DNA from: Aquisalinus flavus
Lineage (GTDB): Bacteria > Pseudomonadota > Alphaproteobacteria > Caulobacterales > Parvularculaceae
NCBI RefSeq assembly: GCF_022559625.1
Contig: NZ_CP042288.1
Location: 2,552,155-2,616,154, forward strand
DNA length: 64,000 bases
Direction: 5' to 3'
The notes below the pieces were generated by a model. That model did no database searches. It was not told the origin of the DNA and saw only the letters and a list, made by a program, of their open reading frames with translations. A program made the translations under genes and the position numbers. Shown in pieces: positions 19,176-27,334 of this stretch; the first letter of the stretch is position 1, and every line of letters starts with the position of its first letter.

Positions 19176-19850
19176 CTATTGATCAGATGCGGAAATTTCC
19201 GAACTTTCTTCTGCTTCGCTCGAGGTCACTTCGCCGCGGATATACTTTCCGTAGACCGCTGCCTCGCGCGCTGCATCCGGATTGCCGAGGCGGCGCTGAC
19301 CGACAAGGTCACGCGGGTCGGCGACCATGGCAGCGATATTGTTCTGCTGGGCGCAGCCGAAATTCTTCGTGCGCAGATTATGGGACCGGCGGTAATATTC
19401 CTCGTCCCATGCCCCGCAGGCGCTCGGGCTTGCGACATAATTGCTGAAGCTGATGATCACTTCCGGCTCGCTCTGTTCCGGTGACAGGCGATAGCTGGCA
19501 CCCTGCATGGCGGCGTAGTCGAGACCCTCCGCATAAAGTGCATCGCGGATGTCAGCGACGACCTGCTGGCCATAGAAATCGGCCTGGCCGCCGCCTGACG
19601 GCGCGGTGATAGTCACCGGGCCATGGCCGCGGGTGAAATAGGTATCGGCGAAAGCCCTGAGCCGGGCCTTGTCGATGGCGGAAAGCTCCGTTAGCGACCG
19701 GTCTACCGACACAGTCATCGTGACGACCTGCTGCTCGATACTGATCGGATGTTGTTCCTCGATGGTACGCGCCTGCTGCGCGCCATTGAAAGGCGAGGCG
19801 CATGCGGTGAGAGCCGTCGCGGCGATCAGGAGGGTGAAATGCTTCTTCAT
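19176..19850 (-). CDS. cpaD: CpaD-family pilus lipoprotein
   Basis: A 224-residue CpaD-family lipoprotein (lipobox LTAC, Cys17). CpaD proteins accompany the CpaC secretin in the outer membrane of Caulobacter-type tad systems. Recognisable blocks are DTYFTRGHGPVTITAPSGG and SPSACGAWDEEYYRRSHNLR, and NFGCAQQNNIAAMVADPRDL, which is the most conserved part of the family. It sits between cpaC and cpaE, as in Caulobacter. Confidence 0.9.
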   Translation of the reverse strand: MKKHFTLLIAATALTACASPFNGAQQARTIEEQHPISIEQQVVTMTVSVDRSLTELSAIDKARLRAFADTYFTRGHGPVTITAPSGGGQADFYGQQVVADIRDALYAEGLDYAAMQGASYRLSPEQSEPEVIISFSNYVASPSACGAWDEEYYRRSHNLRTKNFGCAQQNNIAAMVADPRDLVGQRRLGNPDAAREAAVYGKYIRGEVTSSEAEESSEISASDQ

Positions 19851-19870
19851 ATGCCTGGTTCTCTTTCGCG

Positions 19871-21358
19871 TTAGTCGAGAATGAAGCCGTGGGGGCCCTG
19901 CAGGGTACGCGGCTCGCCGCGCGGTTTCATGCCATAGGCCGACTGCAACTTGCCGACGACGATCGATTGTATTTCGCTCGGCGGCACAAAGCCTTCGGAT
20001 GGATCGGTCAGGTTCGCCATGGTGGTCGGCTCGACCAGATACGGCGTGACGATGACGACGAGCTCGGTTTCCTGGTTGATGAATTCATTCGACCGGAAGA
20101 GCTGGCCAAGGACGGAAACGTCCTTCAGCCCCGGCACGCCTTCGACCGCAGTCTGGATATTTTCCTGCAGCAGGCCGGCAATCGCCATCGAGCCACCGGA
20201 GGGAAGCTCGACGACGTTGGACACGCGGCGTACGGTCAGGCCAGGAATGGTCAGCACGCTGCTGACCGTCGGGTTACCCGTGTCAGGATCGATCGTCGTG
20301 CCGCTTCCAAGGGTAAAGGAGTTGGCACGGGAAATTTCACTGACCTCTGTATCGATCGCAAGGTTGATGCGGTTCTTCGACAGAACCACAGGGCGGAAGC
20401 CGAGAGAAACACCGAATTTCTTGAATTCGATCGTGACCTGGCCATCATCCTGGCCGACCGGTACCGGGAATTCACCACCGGCAAGAAAGGTTGCCGCTTC
20501 GCCGGACAACGAGTTCAGGGTCGGTTCCGCCAGTGTCTTGATCATGCCGTTCTGCTCGAACGCATTGAACATGAAATCGAGATCGGTGATGTCGCCGATG
20601 CCGTTGGTGACAAGGTCCGCGTCGATGCCGCCAAGCGCACTGCCGGAGGCAGCAAAGGACGACGTCCAGGAGGTATTGAGGATCGCATCATCGAGCCGGG
20701 CAAAGGCCGAGCCGTTGACGCCGAGCTGCTTGACCAGGCGGCGCTGCATCTCGACGATGCGCACTTTCAGCATGACCTGGTTCTGGTCGCGGATAGACAG
20801 CATGTTCATGACCAGTTCCGGATCGCCGACATAGCGGGCCGCTACATCCTGAGCGCGCGACGCATCGGACGATGTCTGTACGGAGCCTTTGAGGATCACG
20901 TTGGCATTGACCGTATCGACGGTGATGCGCGCATCAGGCATCAGCTTCTTGAGCAGGGAATCGAGACCTGCCGTGTCGCGTTCGACGATGATTTCCAGGT
21001 TCAATATCTGCTCGCCGCGGCTGTCGAAAAAGAAGGCGTTTGCCTGCCCCGCTTCAAGTCCCAGGAGATAGACCCGGCGCGAGGAGCGGATGACCGCATC
21101 GACCTTGGACGGATTGGAGATCAGCACATCGGACGCCGCCTGCGGCAGCTCGATGATCACCGCCTTGTCGAGCGCAAGCGTCAGCGTTCGGGAACTCTGG
21201 CTGTCGCCGCCGCGATTGATCACGACATCGTCGGCCTGTGCCGCGGCAGGCGTCATCGCTGCGGAGAAGGCGGTCAGGCTCGCGAAAACCGCGCCGAGAG
21301 ACGCGGTGAGGATTTTTCTTGCCCGGTTCATGGCATTTCCTGACATTGGGTGTTTCAT
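19871..21358 (-). CDS. cpaC: Flp/Tad outer-membrane secretin CpaC/RcpA
   Basis: A 495-residue secretin forming the outer-membrane channel for the pilus. After a signal peptide (cleavage near AAAQA) come the pilus N-terminal domain (about 40-120, with VLISNPSKVDAVIRSSRRVY), a BON-like segment (about 125-195) and the secretin domain (about 250-450) with VPVGQDDGQVTIEFKKFGVS and LPSGGSMAIAGLLQENIQ. ATG 21358 was chosen because AGGGG lies eight bases upstream; an ATG at 21379 has no such site. Confidence 0.92.
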   Translation of the reverse strand: MKHPMSGNAMNRARKILTASLGAVFASLTAFSAAMTPAAAQADDVVINRGGDSQSSRTLTLALDKAVIIELPQAASDVLISNPSKVDAVIRSSRRVYLLGLEAGQANAFFFDSRGEQILNLEIIVERDTAGLDSLLKKLMPDARITVDTVNANVILKGSVQTSSDASRAQDVAARYVGDPELVMNMLSIRDQNQVMLKVRIVEMQRRLVKQLGVNGSAFARLDDAILNTSWTSSFAASGSALGGIDADLVTNGIGDITDLDFMFNAFEQNGMIKTLAEPTLNSLSGEAATFLAGGEFPVPVGQDDGQVTIEFKKFGVSLGFRPVVLSKNRINLAIDTEVSEISRANSFTLGSGTTIDPDTGNPTVSSVLTIPGLTVRRVSNVVELPSGGSMAIAGLLQENIQTAVEGVPGLKDVSVLGQLFRSNEFINQETELVVIVTPYLVEPTTMANLTDPSEGFVPPSEIQSIVVGKLQSAYGMKPRGEPRTLQGPHGFILD

Positions 21359-21394
21359 ATTCTTGCCCCTGCTGACCATTCTCTCTCGCCGCCT

Positions 21395-22153
21395 CTACGA
21401 CTGGCCATAACGGATGACGACGATTTCGGACGGTTGGGTTTCCTGCAGCAATTCATCGCCCCCTTCCGGCTGGAACGCGCTGCGCAGCGCCAGGCTGAGC
21501 GTGCCGTTCTCGCGGGAGGTAAGGAATTTCTCGACCTGCGTCGGTACAAGCTCCAGCGTCACGGTCGAGCTCGGCTGCGCGCCTTCGCCGGTCTGAGCGA
21601 AGGTCTGGTCGATCGCCAGTACCCGGACATTCGCATAAAGAAGCTGGCTAGTCAGTGTGCCATCGCGGTCATCTGAATCGACTGTATGGTAGATATCGAT
21701 CTTGTCGCCCGGCAGGATGAAGCCGGCGGCAGACTGGCGCATGGAAACGTCCAGGGTGACGGCCTGCATGCCCGGCGTCAGCAGGGCGGCCATCATGCCG
21801 GCCTGGCCGGGACGCAGAACCTTGGCTTCGGTAATCGGCTCGTTCTTGACCATGACGGACCGCGCGACCGTCTCCGGCAGCGATGCGTAGAACTCTTCAT
21901 TCGCCTTGGTGATCGCGCCTTCCGGCAGGTTGCTGGCAGGCCATTTGACCCAGCGTGTGCCTTCGACATCGAGGCGATCACCGCGGGCAAAGTCGCGGTC
22001 GGCGACGAGCACCTGCTCGACCTCGATCGCATCCTGCTGGGGGATGATCTGTGCCGTCGGCACCGGTTCGTTGCCGCCGGATGACATCAGGAAAAAGACG
22101 GCGCCACCGGCGACAAGTGCCACGGCAAGTAGAATGATACGTCCCGAATTCAT
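21395..22153 (-). CDS. cpaB: Flp pilus assembly protein CpaB/RcpC
   Basis: A 252-residue periplasmic protein with an N-terminal membrane anchor (about 5-23), a SAF domain (about 48-110, with LVADRDFARGDRLDVEGTRW) and an RcpC-type domain (about 115-235, with LTPGMQAVTLDVSMRQSAAG and GDKIDIYHT). CpaB/RcpC works with the CpaC secretin and modulates pilus assembly. It sits just before cpaC. Confidence 0.92.
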   Translation of the reverse strand: MNSGRIILLAVALVAGGAVFFLMSSGGNEPVPTAQIIPQQDAIEVEQVLVADRDFARGDRLDVEGTRWVKWPASNLPEGAITKANEEFYASLPETVARSVMVKNEPITEAKVLRPGQAGMMAALLTPGMQAVTLDVSMRQSAAGFILPGDKIDIYHTVDSDDRDGTLTSQLLYANVRVLAIDQTFAQTGEGAQPSSTVTLELVPTQVEKFLTSRENGTLSLALRSAFQPEGGDELLQETQPSEIVVIRYGQS

Positions 22154-22251
22154 GACTAACTGCCCTTAATTTTCTGACGGCGCCACGCATGGCTTTGTAA
22201 AATTCAAGAGTTACTCTGCCCGGAAACTCTCAAAACAATGTTAATGCTGTC

Positions 22252-22758
22252 TCAACCGCCAGTAACCAATACGTATATCGGCAGGTCGGGCAGGCTCCAG
22301 ACGCCGCCGGCGGCGATGGCGATGCCATAGGGAATGTAGCTCTTGCCCTCATGCGCCTGCATCAGCCACGGCATATGGGCGTAGATCGGCAGGGGCGGCA
22401 TGCGCCGGAACATCATCACCAGAATGGCGAGCGCGCCGCCCATCAGCGCGATCTTGATGATGAAGGGCAGGAACCCGGCAAGGCCGACCCATGGGGCGGA
22501 GGCGGCGAGAAGCTTGGCGTCGCCGCCACCGAAGACATTGAGCGCGAACAGGATGAAACAGCCGATCAGAACGGCAATGCCGAGCGCGACCGACGCCACG
22601 AACATCTCTGTCGTGAACTGGAAATAAAGCGCCGCAGCCGGAAAGCTGATGAGGAGCGCGATGGAAATCCAGTTCGGGATCTTCATCTCCTCGGCGTCAT
22701 TCAGCGCCGCGACCAGCCATGCACCGACGGGAATTGACAGAAACAGATAGCCAAGCAT
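22252..22758 (-). CDS. cpaA: prepilin peptidase CpaA/TadV (A24)
   Basis: A 168-residue integral-membrane aspartic peptidase that cleaves the Flp prepilin leader. The two catalytic aspartates are visible: one in NDAEEMKIPNWIS and one in the FGGGDAKLL motif. It lacks the N-terminal cytoplasmic methyltransferase domain of PilD-type enzymes, as expected for TadV/CpaA. Five to six membrane segments cover most of the length. Confidence 0.92.
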   Translation of the reverse strand: MLGYLFLSIPVGAWLVAALNDAEEMKIPNWISIALLISFPAAALYFQFTTEMFVASVALGIAVLIGCFILFALNVFGGGDAKLLAASAPWVGLAGFLPFIIKIALMGGALAILVMMFRRMPPLPIYAHMPWLMQAHEGKSYIPYGIAIAAGGVWSLPDLPIYVLVTGG

Positions 22759-22804
22759 TTCAACTTCTCACCACATCTTCACGCGCGACTATGCAAAAAC
22801 AGCG

Positions 22805-22819
22805 TTAATTATTCCTTAG
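22805..22819. promoter_or_regulatory. CtrA-like box upstream of cpaA
   Basis: TTAA-N7-TTAG, one mismatch from the known CtrA motif TTAA-N7-TTAA, 46 bases before the cpaA start. It could drive the cpa run separately from flp. Confidence 0.35.
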
Positions 22820-22868
22820 AGGGACGAAGTTTTCGCGGCGCGCCGGCAACAGAGCAAGCTTCGGAAAA

Positions 22869-22894
22869 CAAAAAAAGGGAGGCCGGAGCCTCCC
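22869..22894 (-). terminator. terminator after flp pilin gene
   Basis: A 7-bp stem (GGGAGGC / GCCTCCC, loop CGGA) followed on the minus strand by a run of seven or more T residues, 26 bases after the flp stop. It should limit readthrough from the abundant pilin message into cpaA. Confidence 0.8.
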
Positions 22895-22919
22895 TCTTGT
22901 TTCTCGAACGCGTTGGCGA

Positions 22920-23093
22920 TTAACCAGCGCTGTCGATATCTGCAGAGATCTCGGAGAAGTTGGTGCTCAGCGAGGTGGCAACACCCTGCAGGGCAGCAAT
23001 GATAGCCGTAGCGATCAGAGCAGCGATCAGGCCGTACTCGATAGCCGTCGCACCTTCTTCGTCTTTGACGAAACGATTGATAAGTTTGTTCAT
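22920..23093 (-). CDS. flp: Flp/Fap-type major pilin
   Basis: A 57-residue Flp pilin: a short basic leader, MNKLINRFVKDEEG, then the prepilin cleavage site between Gly14 and Ala15 (ATAIEYGLIAALIATAI), with the family Glu-Tyr pair at +5/+6 and a long hydrophobic helix. The C-terminal part is short and Ser-rich. CAGGAG lies 8-9 bases before ATG 23093. It stands first in the tad run, with its own terminator, the standard arrangement for high pilin expression. Confidence 0.95.
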   Translation of the reverse strand: MNKLINRFVKDEEGATAIEYGLIAALIATAIIAALQGVATSLSTNFSEISADIDSAG

Positions 23094-23231
23094 GGTCGAA
23101 CTCCTGTTTTACACTTGCACATTCGGACTTCCCGAATAATCACAGCCTATCACCGCGAAGTAAAAGAAAGGTTATATTATACAGTTAGCGGAATATTAAT
23201 ATTGATGATTAACAGCCGTTTACGAACAGGC

Positions 23232-23960
23232 CTATTCGGCAATCGCCATCAGCGCCGGATAGTCCGTTATCATCATACCGGGATAGTCCCGCTTCAGGAT
23301 ATGCATGCCTATCAGCCGGGCGACCGCCTCGGCGGCGTCCTTCTCGCCGGCATTCGCGAGAAGGCCGAGATCGCGATGGCGTGGCATCGTAGCGATCCGC
23401 CAGTGACCATTGCTCTGGCTGCGTTCAGCCAGCCCGAAAAGCGCCTTGGCTATCCTTCCCATGGCGCCCTTGTCGACTGCGGCATAGCCCATGGACTGAC
23501 CCAGTACCCGCCGCGTCATCTCGCGAAGCAGCACCACGGCCATCTGGTGGGATGATGAGATCGCTTCGCGGAAAATATCTGAATCAATCAGGAGAAGGCG
23601 CATCTCTGTTTCTGCCTGCAGACCGATGGCGGAGCCGAGTTCCGGCAGGCCGGCAAGGATGAATTCCAGCCCGAGAACATCGCCCTCGGCAAACAGCCGG
23701 CGGGTAATTGAGCCGTCCACGCCATCGCCGCTGGTCATCTGGCCGCGACCGGCAATGCAGCAGATCAGGTCATCGGATTCATATTGGCCGGCGGAGAAGA
23801 CCATTTCGCCCGGCGCGACATTCTTCTCCGTCGCAGCCATGGCGAGCGCCGTAAGGACGGCCTCGGGAAGGTGACAGAAAAGGGGAAGCTGTTTGATCCG
23901 GGTCACGAGAGCGTCGTCGATGGCATTATCTTCTGCCGGCTGGGTCAATACCATTGCCAT
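23232..23960 (-). CDS. Crp/Fnr-like cyclic-nucleotide-binding-fold regulator
   Basis: A 242-residue protein with the layout of Crp/Fnr regulators: a cyclic-nucleotide-binding-like beta-roll (about 25-140, with VAPGEMVFSAGQYESDDLIC and LFAEGDVLGLEFILAG), a dimer helix (about 140-165) and a C-terminal region (about 165-242) that should be a winged helix but is weakly conserved. No Fnr-type cysteine cluster is seen. Start ATG 23960 has GGAG eight bases ahead. Lying between flp and a divergent pilus-related gene, it is a good candidate regulator of the tad genes, but this is inferred from location only. Confidence 0.75.
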   Translation of the reverse strand: MAMVLTQPAEDNAIDDALVTRIKQLPLFCHLPEAVLTALAMAATEKNVAPGEMVFSAGQYESDDLICCIAGRGQMTSGDGVDGSITRRLFAEGDVLGLEFILAGLPELGSAIGLQAETEMRLLLIDSDIFREAISSSHQMAVVLLREMTRRVLGQSMGYAAVDKGAMGRIAKALFGLAERSQSNGHWRIATMPRHRDLGLLANAGEKDAAEAVARLIGMHILKRDYPGMMITDYPALMAIAE

Positions 23961-24123
23961 AGTTCCTGCTCCGCATGCGAATAATTGAAGCGGACTTTTC
24001 CATACTGTTGTTAAGGGCCCGTAAAAGATCGCGCATAAATTGTATCGGCTGCCGGCTTTGCATTTGCCAGCGACAGAAAAAACCGCCCCCGACATGGACG
24101 ACCAGGCGATGCTGAACGGCCGT

Positions 24124-24138
24124 TTAACCCTTCCTTGA
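24124..24138. promoter_or_regulatory. CtrA-like box between divergent regulator and pilus-related gene
   Basis: TTAA-N7-TTGA, the same form as the box before tadD, in the 240-base divergent region between the Crp-like gene and the gene at 24202. Confidence 0.35.
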
Positions 24139-24201
24139 TCATTTCATGGGATTTTTCTCCCAGCGTCCGTATTCACGCGTCCAATTAAAAAGGGTTCTGT
24201 C

Positions 24202-24669
24202 ATGGCCAGAAATTTTCTGAGCGCCGTCATTTCCGTCATCCTGGCATTCGCCGCAACTGGCGTTAATGCCCAGACCAACGAGATGTGGCTGACGATCGAC
24301 CAGGTCCGCGCCTACGATATGCGCCAGCCTGTCGCCAGCATCGTTGTCGGCAATCCGGTGATTGCCGACGTCAGCGTTCAGGCCAACAACAAGGTCTTGC
24401 TCTATGGCAAGGCACCGGGCCTGACCAATATCTATTTCTTCGACAAGGATGGTAACCGCCTGGAGAACCTGAATATCAGGGTACAGAGCCAGACAAACGA
24501 CATGCTCGTCGTCTATCGCGGCACCCAGCGCACCTCCTATACCTGTACAAACAATTGCGAGATGACCCCGGTCATCGGCGACAGTCCGGAGGTCTTTGAC
24601 GTCGTCAGCGGGCAATCCTCGAGCAAGAACTCCGAGATCCGCACACAGGCCCAGGCCAACGAGCGCTGA
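24202..24669 (+). CDS. stand-alone pilus N-terminal-domain protein (CpaC-N-like)
   Basis: A 155-residue secreted protein with a signal peptide (cleavage near GVNAQ) and one domain of the T2SS/T3SS pilus N-terminal type (about 25-105), matching the first domain of CpaC but without BON or secretin domains. Shared features are VGNPVIADVSVQANNKVLLY and GKAPGLTNIYFFDKDG. The C-terminus holds a CTNNC pair and a polar tail. It probably binds the CpaC secretin or its periplasmic gate; this is inference from the shared domain and the position beside the tad genes. Confidence 0.8.
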   Translation: MARNFLSAVISVILAFAATGVNAQTNEMWLTIDQVRAYDMRQPVASIVVGNPVIADVSVQANNKVLLYGKAPGLTNIYFFDKDGNRLENLNIRVQSQTNDMLVVYRGTQRTSYTCTNNCEMTPVIGDSPEVFDVVSGQSSSKNSEIRTQAQANER

Positions 24670-24705
24670 TTTTCGTCCCTGTCCGAGCCGCACAAGCAGA
24701 CACCC

Positions 24706-24733
24706 AAAAGGCAGCCCCCGGGCTGCCTTTTTT
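24706..24733. terminator. bidirectional terminator
   Basis: A 7-bp stem (GGCAGCC / GGCTGCC, loop CCCG) with AAAA before and TTTTTT after it. It lies between two convergent genes and can serve both; the minus-strand AMP-binding gene ends within it. Confidence 0.85.
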
Positions 24734-25884
24734 CATTTCTTGTTGAACACATAGATACGCGGCCGCTCCGGCGGCTGCAGCTTGTTGCGGCACCATTCGT
24801 CTACGGACCATGCGATGTCCTGTGTCGGCTGTATGCCGTCGCGCAGCTGGATATGGGCGATCAGCCTGTCGAGCGACCCGGTCCGATGGGTGACCCGCAC
24901 GGTACAGTCGACGATATCGGGATGCTCGCCGATGATCGCGCCGATGCTCGACGGGAAGACGTTGATCGCCCCGATCTGTACGGCGCCATCGCGACGACCG
25001 GCCAGCTTGAACGTGCGCTCGCCCTGCCATTCCATGTGATCCATGCAGACGACTTCGCGCTCGGAGCCGTCAGGCCTGATCCGGACGAGCTTTTCCTCCG
25101 CCGCGATCCAGTGATCGAACAACACGAACGGTTCGGCCGGGGTATCGCGCCACCCGATAATGCCGGACTCGGTCGATCCATAGAGCTCGCGCATCGCGCC
25201 CAATCCACGCTCGCGCAATCCCGTCGCAAGGTCGAGCAGGAGCGGTTCACCGAAAGACAGTCCCATGACATTATTCGGAAAACCGGAGATCGTCTCGTGC
25301 AGGTAGCGCCACAAGGTCGGCGTCGCGACGATGAGATCGCCGAAGGCAACCGCCTCGCTCAGCTCGTCCGGTGCCATCGAGCGGACATCCACTACCTCGA
25401 GATGCTGCAGGTTCGGTGCCAGCATCGTGGTAATGAACCCGAACAGGCTGTGCGGTGAGACGAGGCTGAGAACCCGGCGGCGGCCATGCATCAGGCTGGC
25501 AACGACCCGGGCGTCCTGGAATACCTCATCGGCATTGTGGCGCACATCGGCGGAACCTGCCTGGGTCGCCGGATGAAACCGCATGACTTTCAGCGATCGC
25601 GATAGCGTCGGCAGAAATCGTTCGGCCCAGTCGCCGAACGTATCCGTCGGCTGCGCATCGAGATCGACGCCTGTCTTGTCGAAAAACTGGCACAGACGCG
25701 CAGCGCAGGCGTCGATTCTCTCCTGGCTCAGTCCCAGCCCGCCTGGACCGACGATCGTTCCGGCATTCCATTCCGACTGGGTCAGGAAATCCGTATAGGT
25801 ATTGAACCGGCGTGACAGCTCGTCCCCGGTCAGGGCACCGGACAAGCGCGCGATCTGGCTCACTGACAGGCTGAAGCTCTCCAT
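24733..25884 (-). CDS. AMP-binding (acyl-CoA synthetase-like) protein, short form
   Basis: A 383-residue member of the adenylate-forming enzyme superfamily, shorter than the usual 500 or so. The A5-type motif MRELYGSTESGIIGW is clear, and the C-terminal part (FKLAGRRDGAVQIGAINVFP) matches the hinge region with its Asp. The P-loop that normally reads TSGSTGxPK is replaced by HPATQAGSADVRH, so ATP binding may be altered. The C-terminal domain is short. It overlaps the pabC-like stop by one base (TGATG) and so belongs to the pab operon. It might activate 4-aminobenzoate or a related aryl acid, or be a non-catalytic relative; both are inference. Confidence 0.7.
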   Translation of the reverse strand: MESFSLSVSQIARLSGALTGDELSRRFNTYTDFLTQSEWNAGTIVGPGGLGLSQERIDACAARLCQFFDKTGVDLDAQPTDTFGDWAERFLPTLSRSLKVMRFHPATQAGSADVRHNADEVFQDARVVASLMHGRRRVLSLVSPHSLFGFITTMLAPNLQHLEVVDVRSMAPDELSEAVAFGDLIVATPTLWRYLHETISGFPNNVMGLSFGEPLLLDLATGLRERGLGAMRELYGSTESGIIGWRDTPAEPFVLFDHWIAAEEKLVRIRPDGSEREVVCMDHMEWQGERTFKLAGRRDGAVQIGAINVFPSSIGAIIGEHPDIVDCTVRVTHRTGSLDRLIAHIQLRDGIQPTQDIAWSVDEWCRNKLQPPERPRIYVFNKK

Positions 25885-26738
25885 CAGCCCCCCTTGCGCT
25901 GTTTCAGATCAGCGGCCACGGCAGCGGCGTAGAGGGATTTGAGGCGGGCAATCACCTCCACCCTGCCCGAGGGCGGCTCGCCCAGAATATGCGCCGGCGC
26001 CATGCCGGTAAGCGAGTTGGTGATGAAGATCGGGCGGCCCTGATAGTCATTGTCCTGAACATAGCCGGTCTCGGCCTCGATGCCGTTTTCCCGGGCTAGG
26101 TCGATGATCTTGCGCCGGACGATGCCGGGCAGCACCCCGCAATCCGTGTTCGGCGTCAGCAGCCGGTTCTCACCGGTCACGATGAAGATGTTGCCGACGC
26201 TGGCGCAAGTGACGAGACCCTGATTGTTCAGCATGATCGCCTCCCCCGCACCGGCCTGCTCTGCTTCCTGCCGGGCAAGGATATTGTCGATATAGGACAG
26301 CGTCTTCATCCGCGCGGCGGGCGAGCCTTCGTTGCGGCGGATCGACGACAGGATGCAAGACACCGACGCCCGCCGCGCCGGTGGCGCGGGCGACAGGGCG
26401 ATGGTCATGACCGGCTTTGCCACGGCACTTTTCGGCGGCAGGATACCCCGCGGACCCACACCGCGCGACAGCGTGATCCGCGCTGCCAGGTCGCCCTCCG
26501 CGCCATCCGCAAGCTTGCGTATCGCCTTGTGTATCGCCGTCTCGTCATGGGCGACAGGTATTGCCATGAAGTCGGCGCTTTTTTTCAACCGTGCGAGATG
26601 TTCAGACAGGAAGACCGGCTCGCCCCCGCGCACCAGCAGAGTCTCGAACAGGCCGTCGCCGAGGGCAAAGCCGCGATCGGCCAGCGCGATAACGCTGTCA
26701 GCCTTTTCCCGATATGTACCGTTGATCCAGTAGGTCAT
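25884..26738 (-). CDS. pabC: class IV aminotransferase, probable aminodeoxychorismate lyase
   Basis: A 284-residue PLP enzyme of fold type IV. Next to pabA and pabB the most likely role is 4-amino-4-deoxychorismate lyase, giving 4-aminobenzoate and pyruvate for folate synthesis. The PLP lysine is in MKTLSYIDN, followed by LARQEAEQAGAGEAIMLNNQ as in PabC and D-amino-acid aminotransferases. The usual VTExSxSN segment is VTCASVGNIF. Branched-chain or D-amino-acid aminotransferase activity cannot be excluded. It overlaps pabA by one base (TAATG). Confidence 0.82.
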   Translation of the reverse strand: MTYWINGTYREKADSVIALADRGFALGDGLFETLLVRGGEPVFLSEHLARLKKSADFMAIPVAHDETAIHKAIRKLADGAEGDLAARITLSRGVGPRGILPPKSAVAKPVMTIALSPAPPARRASVSCILSSIRRNEGSPAARMKTLSYIDNILARQEAEQAGAGEAIMLNNQGLVTCASVGNIFIVTGENRLLTPNTDCGVLPGIVRRKIIDLARENGIEAETGYVQDNDYQGRPIFITNSLTGMAPAHILGEPPSGRVEVIARLKSLYAAAVAADLKQRKGG

Positions 26739-27334
26739 TATCCCCCGCCCTGAGCAGTTGTCGCCGAAGAGGCCGCGGCCATCGCCACGAAGGTTTCGAT
26801 CATAGCCCTGCCCTCCGGGGTCAGCAATGATTCAGGGTGAAACTGGACGCCATGGTGAGGGCATGAGCGATGCCGCATTGCCATGATCTCTCCGTCCCCG
26901 GCGCGGGCCTGTATGATCAGGTCCGGTGCCCCGGCGACATCTACGCTCAACGAGTGATAGCGCCCGACCGCCAGCGGCGATGGCAGCCCGGCAAAGACGC
27001 CGGTGCCGTCATGGTCGATGACGCTGGTGCGGCCATGCATCGGCTCGCGCGAGGCGACCGTCGCACCGCCACAAGCTTCCCCCAGCGCCTGATGGCCAAG
27101 GCAGACACCGAGGATCGGCGTTTCGGTCGCGGCCGCAATCAGCGTCTTGCAGATGCCGGCCTCGGCCGGGCGCCCCGGGCCCGGCGACAGGATGATACCC
27201 GATGGCGCCAGGGCAAGGCAGTCCGCGACGCTGCGCTCGTCATTGCGCCAGACGATGGTCTCCTCCCCCGTTTCGCGAACATAGCGCGCGAGATTGTGGA
27301 CGAAGCTGTCATAATTGTCGATGACGAGGATCAT
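26738..27334 (-). CDS. pabA: aminodeoxychorismate synthase, glutamine amidotransferase subunit
   Basis: A 198-residue class I glutamine amidotransferase (PabA/TrpG type) that supplies ammonia to PabB. The catalytic triad is visible: Cys in GVCLGHQALGEA, and His and Glu in VQFHPES. The opening MILVIDNYDSFVHNLARYV is the family signature. ATG 27334 overlaps the pabB stop (ATGA). TrpG cannot be separated from PabA by motif alone, but the neighbours and the lack of other trp genes favour PabA. Confidence 0.9.
   Translation of the reverse strand: MILVIDNYDSFVHNLARYVRETGEETIVWRNDERSVADCLALAPSGIILSPGPGRPAEAGICKTLIAAATETPILGVCLGHQALGEACGGATVASREPMHGRTSVIDHDGTGVFAGLPSPLAVGRYHSLSVDVAGAPDLIIQARAGDGEIMAMRHRSCPHHGVQFHPESLLTPEGRAMIETFVAMAAASSATTAQGGG

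Noticed and set aside
23196-23213. TTAA...TTAAC pair upstream of flp
   Set aside because: The spacer is nine bases, not the seven required by CtrA.
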